The translations under genes and the position numbers were made by a program. Positions 58,465 to 64,000 of a DNA stretch of 64,000 nucleotides are shown here, piece by piece. This DNA comes from Bradyrhizobium sp. CSA112 (GTDB lineage Bacteria > Pseudomonadota > Alphaproteobacteria > Rhizobiales > Xanthobacteraceae). The stretch covers positions 186,001 through 250,000 of the forward strand of contig NZ_JAACFS010000004.1 of the NCBI RefSeq assembly GCF_029051645.1, written 5' to 3'. Positions within the stretch are counted from its first letter, which is position 1. The number at the start of each line of letters is the position of its first letter. The notes under the pieces are model-generated. The model saw only the letters and a program-made list of their open reading frames with translations, had not been told where the DNA came from and did no database searches.

Positions 58465-58491
58465 ACGTCCTCGGGCGGGGTGTCCCGGTGG
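58465..58491 (+). promoter_or_regulatory. Shared post-aptamer segment, metE leader
   Basis: A 27-nt segment beginning ACGTCCTCGGGCGGGGTGTC, 12 nt after the B12 box and 88 nt before the metE ATG. It matches the nrdA leader segment at 25 of 27 positions. The likely role is in the switching structure; a common origin of the two leaders is the simplest reading. Confidence 0.6.
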
Positions 58492-58579
58492 TGCGGTTGC
58501 GATTCCGCGCGCGCTCCGCCGCACGCGGAATCCAGGCGTGTCACTTCGGCCTTTGCCCCCAACTTTTGGGGTTAAGCCA

Positions 58580-60964
58580 ATGTCTTCTACATCGCCATCT
58601 TCTGCATCGTCTACTTCCACAATCTCCACTTCATCGCTTCCCGTTGCCTCCCTCGGCACGCCACGTATCGGCCCGCGCCGCGAGCTGAAATTCGCGCTGG
58701 AAAGTTTCTGGTCCGGCGCGACCGACGAGAAGGCGCTGATCGAAACCGGCGCCGGGCTTCGCGCTGCCAACTGGGCGCGCCAGAAAAGGCTCGGCGTCAG
58801 CGTGATCCCGTCGAACGATTTCTCGTTCTACGACCAGATGCTCGATACATCAGTTATGGTCGGTGCGATTCCAGAGATCTATCGCTGGAACGGCGGCCCG
58901 GTCCCGCTCGCGACCTATTTCGCGATGGCCCGTGGTGCACAGGGCAAAGCGCAAGAGGCGAGCTGCGGCCATATCAATCACGGGCGCGACGCCGCGCACG
59001 GCGTGCCGGCGCTGGAAATGACGAAATGGTTCGACACCAACTACCACTACATGGTGCCCGAATTGGCAAGGGACCAGAAATTCACCCTCGCCTTGCGCAA
59101 GCCGATCGAAGAGTACGAGGAAGCCAAAGCGCTGGGCTATCAGACCCGCCCGGTGCTGGTCGGCCCGGTCACGTTTCTCAGACTCGCCAAGAGCAAGGAT
59201 GCCGGTTTCAATCCGCTGTCGCTGCTCGACCGGTTGCTGCCGGTATACATCGAGGTCCTGCGCGAACTGGCCCACCGGGGCGCCGAATGGGTGCAGATCG
59301 ACGAGCCATGTCTCGTGCTCGACCTCGATATCGTCGGGCAGCAGGCGCTGCATTACGCGTATACGGAAATCGCGAGCGCGGTGCCGCAGCTCAAGATCAT
59401 GCTGGCAACCTATTTCGGCGGGCTGGGCGGCAACCGCGACACCGCACTGGCGCTGCCCGTCGCCGGCCTGCATCTCGACCTGGTCCGCGCGCCTGAGCAG
59501 ATCGACGGCCTCGCCGACTTTCCAACGGACCGCGTGCTGTCGCTCGGCATCATCGACGGCCGTAACATCTGGCGTGCTGATTTGAGCCGGGTTCTCGACC
59601 GGATCGAGCCCGTGATCGCGAAACTCGGCAAGGACCGTGTGCAGATCGCCCCCTCCTGCTCGCTGTTGCATGTCCCGATCGACTTGGCGCTGGAAACGGG
59701 GCTCGATTCCGAAATCAAAAGTTGGCTGGCGTTTTCGGTGCAGAAACTCGAGGAACTGTCGACGCTCGGGGCGGCGCTCGCCGGTGGGCGCGGCGCCGCG
59801 GAAGCCAGCCTGCGCGCCTCGGACGATGCCGCCGCCGCGCGCAAGGCTTCGCCGCGGATTCACGATGCGAAGGTAGCGGCGCGCATTGCCGGCATCGATG
59901 ACGCCATGCGTCGCCGCGCCAGCGCATTCGCCGAGCGCGCCGGCGTTCAGCACAAGCGCTTCAACCTGCCCGCGTTCCCGACCACGACCATCGGCTCGTT
60001 CCCGCAGACGGCCGAAGTCAGGAAAGCTCGCGCCGCGCACGCCAGCGGCGCGCTGACGGATGAAGTCTACAAGGTCTATCTGCAGGACCAGACTGCCCGC
60101 GCGGTGCAGTGGCAGGAAACCATCGGTCTCGACGTGCTCGTGCACGGCGAGTTCGAGCGCAACGACATGGTGCAGTATTTCGGCGAACAGCTCGCGGGCT
60201 TCGCCTTCACCACGCACGGCTGGGTGCAATCCTACGGATCGCGCTACGTCCGTCCGCCGGTGCTGTTCGGCGACGTCTCGCGCCCGAAGCCGATGACGGT
60301 CGAGTGGTGGCAATACGCCCAGTCGCTGACGAAAAAGCCGATGAAGGCGATGTTGACCGGTCCCGTCACCATCCTGAACTGGTCATTCGTCCGCGACGAT
60401 ATTGCGCGCAGCGAGGCCTGCCGGCAGATCGCGCTCGCGATCCGCGACGAGGTCGCCGATCTCGAGGCTGCCGGCGCCGGGATGATCCAGATCGACGAGG
60501 CGGCGCTGCGCGAGGGATTGCCGCTACGCCAATCGGAATGGAAGGCGTATCTGGACTGGGCCGTCGACGCCTTCCGTCTCTGTTCGTCCGGCGTGCGCGA
60601 CGAGACGCAGATCCACACCCACATGTGCTACTCGGAGTTCAACGACATCATCGATGCGATCGGCGCAATGGACGCCGACGTGATCTCGATCGAGACCTCG
60701 CGTTCGAAAATGGAGCTGCTCGATGCGTTCAGGAACTACCGTTATCCGAACGAAATCGGCCCGGGCGTCTACGACATCCACTCGCCGCGGGTACCGGAGA
60801 TCGAAGAGATGACCGCCCTGCTCAGGCTGGCGCGGATGCGGCTCACCGATGCCCAGATCTGGATCAATCCGGATTGCGGATTGAAGACGCGCAAATGGGA
60901 AGAGGTGCGACCCGCGCTCGTCAACATGGTAGCGGCGGCCCGCGAATTGCGGGCACTGTCGTAA
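58580..60964 (+). CDS. metE: Cobalamin-independent methionine synthase
   Basis: A 794-residue enzyme that transfers the methyl group of methyltetrahydropteroyl-triglutamate to homocysteine, using zinc instead of B12. After a Ser/Thr-rich extension of about 22 residues (not in E. coli MetE) comes [17 protein letters not shown], the N-terminal domain; the catalytic C-terminal domain contains [27 protein letters not shown] (zinc His and Cys) and [11 protein letters not shown] (zinc Cys). The ATG at 58580 is the only plausible start after the riboswitch. Confidence 0.96.
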   Translation: MSSTSPSSASSTSTISTSSLPVASLGTPRIGPRRELKFALESFWSGATDEKALIETGAGLRAANWARQKRLGVSVIPSNDFSFYDQMLDTSVMVGAIPEIYRWNGGPVPLATYFAMARGAQGKAQEASCGHINHGRDAAHGVPALEMTKWFDTNYHYMVPELARDQKFTLALRKPIEEYEEAKALGYQTRPVLVGPVTFLRLAKSKDAGFNPLSLLDRLLPVYIEVLRELAHRGAEWVQIDEPCLVLDLDIVGQQALHYAYTEIASAVPQLKIMLATYFGGLGGNRDTALALPVAGLHLDLVRAPEQIDGLADFPTDRVLSLGIIDGRNIWRADLSRVLDRIEPVIAKLGKDRVQIAPSCSLLHVPIDLALETGLDSEIKSWLAFSVQKLEELSTLGAALAGGRGAAEASLRASDDAAAARKASPRIHDAKVAARIAGIDDAMRRRASAFAERAGVQHKRFNLPAFPTTTIGSFPQTAEVRKARAAHASGALTDEVYKVYLQDQTARAVQWQETIGLDVLVHGEFERNDMVQYFGEQLAGFAFTTHGWVQSYGSRYVRPPVLFGDVSRPKPMTVEWWQYAQSLTKKPMKAMLTGPVTILNWSFVRDDIARSEACRQIALAIRDEVADLEAAGAGMIQIDEAALREGLPLRQSEWKAYLDWAVDAFRLCSSGVRDETQIHTHMCYSEFNDIIDAIGAMDADVISIETSRSKMELLDAFRNYRYPNEIGPGVYDIHSPRVPEIEEMTALLRLARMRLTDAQIWINPDCGLKTRKWEEVRPALVNMVAAARELRALS

Positions 60965-60992
60965 CGCCTTCCGTCGGCAGCAACGAGCCCGC

Positions 60993-61095
60993 GTAGGGTG
61001 GGCAAAGGCGCACTTCGCGCCGTGCCCACCATCTATCCGAAGCGATCGATCGGGGCGGCGGATTTGGTGGGCACGCTTCGCTTTGCCCACCCTAC
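60993..61095. repeat. Intergenic palindromic repeat, family C
   Basis: A 103-bp element with ends GTAGGGTGGGCAAAGGCGCA and GGGCACGCTTCGCTTTGCCC then ACCCTAC. It lies just after metE. The worn copy at 18317-18384 has the same ends. Confidence 0.82.
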
Positions 61096-61137
61096 GACTA
61101 TCTTTATGATCACCGTGAAAGATCGAAGGAGACCGCG

Positions 61138-61335
61138 ATGCGCTTCTGGATTCAATGCACGAGGTTCGAGACGGGGCAACCGATCCACATCAATATCGCG
61201 CTCGTCGGCAGCATGTCACGCGACGGCGAGCGCACCGTTCTTGCCTTTGTCGGTGGCGACGGGGAGACGATCGAAGTGGTAGAGACGCCGGAGCATATCC
61301 TGGCCGTGCATCTCGGCGCTCCGGCGAAAGCATAA
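61138..61335 (+). CDS. Small hypothetical protein
   Basis: A 65-residue protein (RFWIQCTRFETGQPIHINIA, then SRDGERTVLAFVGGDGETIE and TPEHILAVHLGAPAKA). It looks like a compact beta-rich fold. GAAGGAG lies before the ATG, so it is probably translated. I do not recognise a family, though proteins of this pattern occur in Bradyrhizobium. It lies between two palindromic repeats and is convergent with ftsH. Confidence 0.68.
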   Translation: MRFWIQCTRFETGQPIHINIALVGSMSRDGERTVLAFVGGDGETIEVVETPEHILAVHLGAPAKA

Positions 61336-61363
61336 CTCACCTCGTGGCGGCAACCCCGTCACA

Positions 61364-61411
61364 ATTGCGAGCCAACGGGGCGCGCATTCGCGCGACCCGT
61401 TGGCTCGCAAT
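61364..61411. repeat. Intergenic palindromic repeat, family D
   Basis: ATTGCGAGCCAACGGG and CCCGTTGGCTCGCAAT form a perfect 16-bp inverted repeat with a 16-base, itself palindromic, middle (GCGCGCATTCGCGCGA). It lies between the small gene and the ftsH terminator. Confidence 0.85.
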
Positions 61412-61426
61412 GACGATAGCGCGCAC

Positions 61427-61454
61427 AAAAAAACGCGGCGTTTCCGCCGCGTTT
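61427..61454 (-). terminator. Rho-independent terminator of ftsH
   Basis: AAACGCGGCG / CGCCGCGTTT is a perfect ten-base stem with a four-base loop, and the A run at 61427-61433 gives a T run on the minus strand. It starts about 23 bases after the ftsH stop, reading leftwards. Confidence 0.85.
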
Positions 61455-61476
61455 CTTGTTCGAGATGGCAATCCGC

Positions 61477-63399
<1,923 letters not shown>

Positions 63400-63503
63400 T
63401 GATCTTCCTTCGTGGTCGCGCGGATCGCGGCCTTATGTCCTTGGCAGTAACCCTAGAGTATTCCTTGGGTAGTGAGGCGAGAATCCCCGGTCCACTACAT
63501 CCA

Positions 63504-63532
63504 ATCTAGGTGGCGCCCCGGTCAATGCCAAG
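63504..63532 (-). promoter_or_regulatory. Candidate RpoH (heat-shock) promoter of ftsH
   Basis: On the minus strand, CTTG (63532-63529), 18 bases, then CCTAGAT (63510-63504) fits the alphaproteobacterial RpoH consensus CTTG-N17-18-CYTATNT with one mismatch in the -10 part. It would start transcription about 100 bases before the ftsH ATG. FtsH is a typical RpoH target. Confidence 0.45.
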
Positions 63533-63665
63533 GGAACCACACGGGACTATTTAACGCATCTTAACGCGATTTCCCGGTCCAAAAATGGCGCAAAAGCCGG
63601 GGCTTTTGCGGGGTGGTTAAGGCTCTCCGTCCAATACCACGGATATTGCGATATGGGGACGCTTC

Positions 63666-64000
63666 TCACGCACGGCTACCCCGCCGCGGCGGCGCCGGAT
63701 CGACATGAATTCGCCCCCCCGCCAAGCTGATCGCAGCCCCGGCAAGCGTCTGTTTCAGCCTTGTCTGCTTCTGACCGTTCGCAATGGCCCGGTCAAGCAC
63801 CGCCAGTAGCGCCTCGACCTTGCCAAGTTCCGCGGGCCCTTCGTGACCGGCCCGGTCGATCGCGCGCTTGAGCAGCCGAAGCCGGATTTCCTCGGGCAGA
63901 CCGGCAAACGCCCCTGCATCAAATCCGAAGCGCGAGGCATCGTCGCGATCTCTCAAGGCGAGGTAGCGCTCGGCACCGTCGGTCAGCACTTCGATCGCGG
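63666..64000 (-). CDS. tilS: tRNA(Ile)-lysidine synthase (3' end only)
   Basis: The C-terminal 110 residues of TilS, with the start outside the window. The readable portion contains LPEEIRLRLLKRAIDRAGHE and ELGKVEALLAVLDRAIANGQ, then QTLAGAAISLAGGRIHVDPA, the pattern of the tRNA-binding C-terminal region in rhizobial TilS. The protein converts C34 of tRNA-Ile2 to lysidine. tilS followed by ftsH on the same strand is the conserved order in this group, which supports the call. The 266 bp between them hold the candidate ftsH promoter. Confidence 0.82.
   Translation of the reverse strand, partial: AIEVLTDGAERYLALRDRDDASRFGFDAGAFAGLPEEIRLRLLKRAIDRAGHEGPAELGKVEALLAVLDRAIANGQKQTRLKQTLAGAAISLAGGRIHVDPAPPRRGSRA

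Noticed and set aside
58427-58579. A longer MetE starting within the riboswitch leader
   Set aside because: The frame is open across the B12 box region, but the sequence there is explained by RNA structure and the extra residues are unlike any MetE.
58850-60313. A 487-codon open frame on the minus strand
   Set aside because: It is opposite metE, without motifs, and read through by codon bias.

Overview
This is a 64 kb stretch of high-GC chromosome from an alphaproteobacterium, most likely Bradyrhizobium or a close relative in the Nitrobacteraceae. The pointers are the codon use, the DUF2312/DUF1244/DUF1036/pyk neighbourhood, RpoH-like and LexA-like sites of alphaproteobacterial type, the split pntAA/pntAB/pntB transhydrogenase, and several families of intergenic palindromic repeats. 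I see no prophage, complete insertion sequence, CRISPR array, rRNA or tRNA. Most of the window is ordinary core and accessory metabolism, with two decayed genes and one toxin-antitoxin pair.

Layout. 1-1077: end of a sugar ABC transporter (two permeases). 1216-4126 (-): polyamine-type potGHI. 4298-10713: a GlcG-like secreted protein, a DUF1127-GST pair, a frameshifted gcvA-like LysR gene, a TPR protein, an adenylate/guanylate cyclase and glpD. 10826-19085: an ABC-F ATPase, a PAS-GGDEF-EAL protein, an LhgO-like oxidase, a divergent DUF465 pair, two small genes (the first with a LexA-type box) and a diguanylate cyclase. 19238-26681: purEK, aqpZ, rpsU, a TPR lipoprotein, an Ala/Pro-rich membrane protein, a cupin, chaA and a hydrolase. 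26739-30423: a serine-hydrolase remnant, pntB-pntAB-pntAA and a 50-residue cytochrome oxidase subunit IV. 30507-37468: Doc/AbrB toxin-antitoxin, an intradiol dioxygenase, an M3 peptidase, an XRE pair, a TerC-family protein and an NtrC-type regulator. 37823-47780: an L,D-transpeptidase, a DUF882 protein, DUF2312, DUF1244, DUF1036, pyk, OsmC, TetR and a GT87 membrane protein.

48029-60964 is the most interesting part. It holds nrdAB behind a cobalamin riboswitch, an ScfR/RamB-type regulator divergent from a thioesterase-prpD-prpC-prpB operon, and metE behind a second cobalamin riboswitch. The usual B12-dependent functions in alphaproteobacteria are NrdJ, MetH and methylmalonyl-CoA mutase. The B12-independent counterpart of each (NrdAB, MetE, the methylcitrate cycle) lies here within 13 kb. 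The two riboswitches share a nearly identical 27-nt segment just after the aptamer (25/27), so they probably use a related switching device. NrdB has Phe where class Ia enzymes have the radical Tyr, plus a Glu first metal ligand. This predicts a class Ic enzyme of the Chlamydia type with a Mn/Fe cofactor. I read the region as a B12-sparing island; co-regulation of the prp part by B12 is not shown by the sequence.

60965-64000: repeats, a small gene, ftsH with a candidate heat-shock promoter, and the 3' end of tilS. All assignments come from reading the sequence; no database search was possible.
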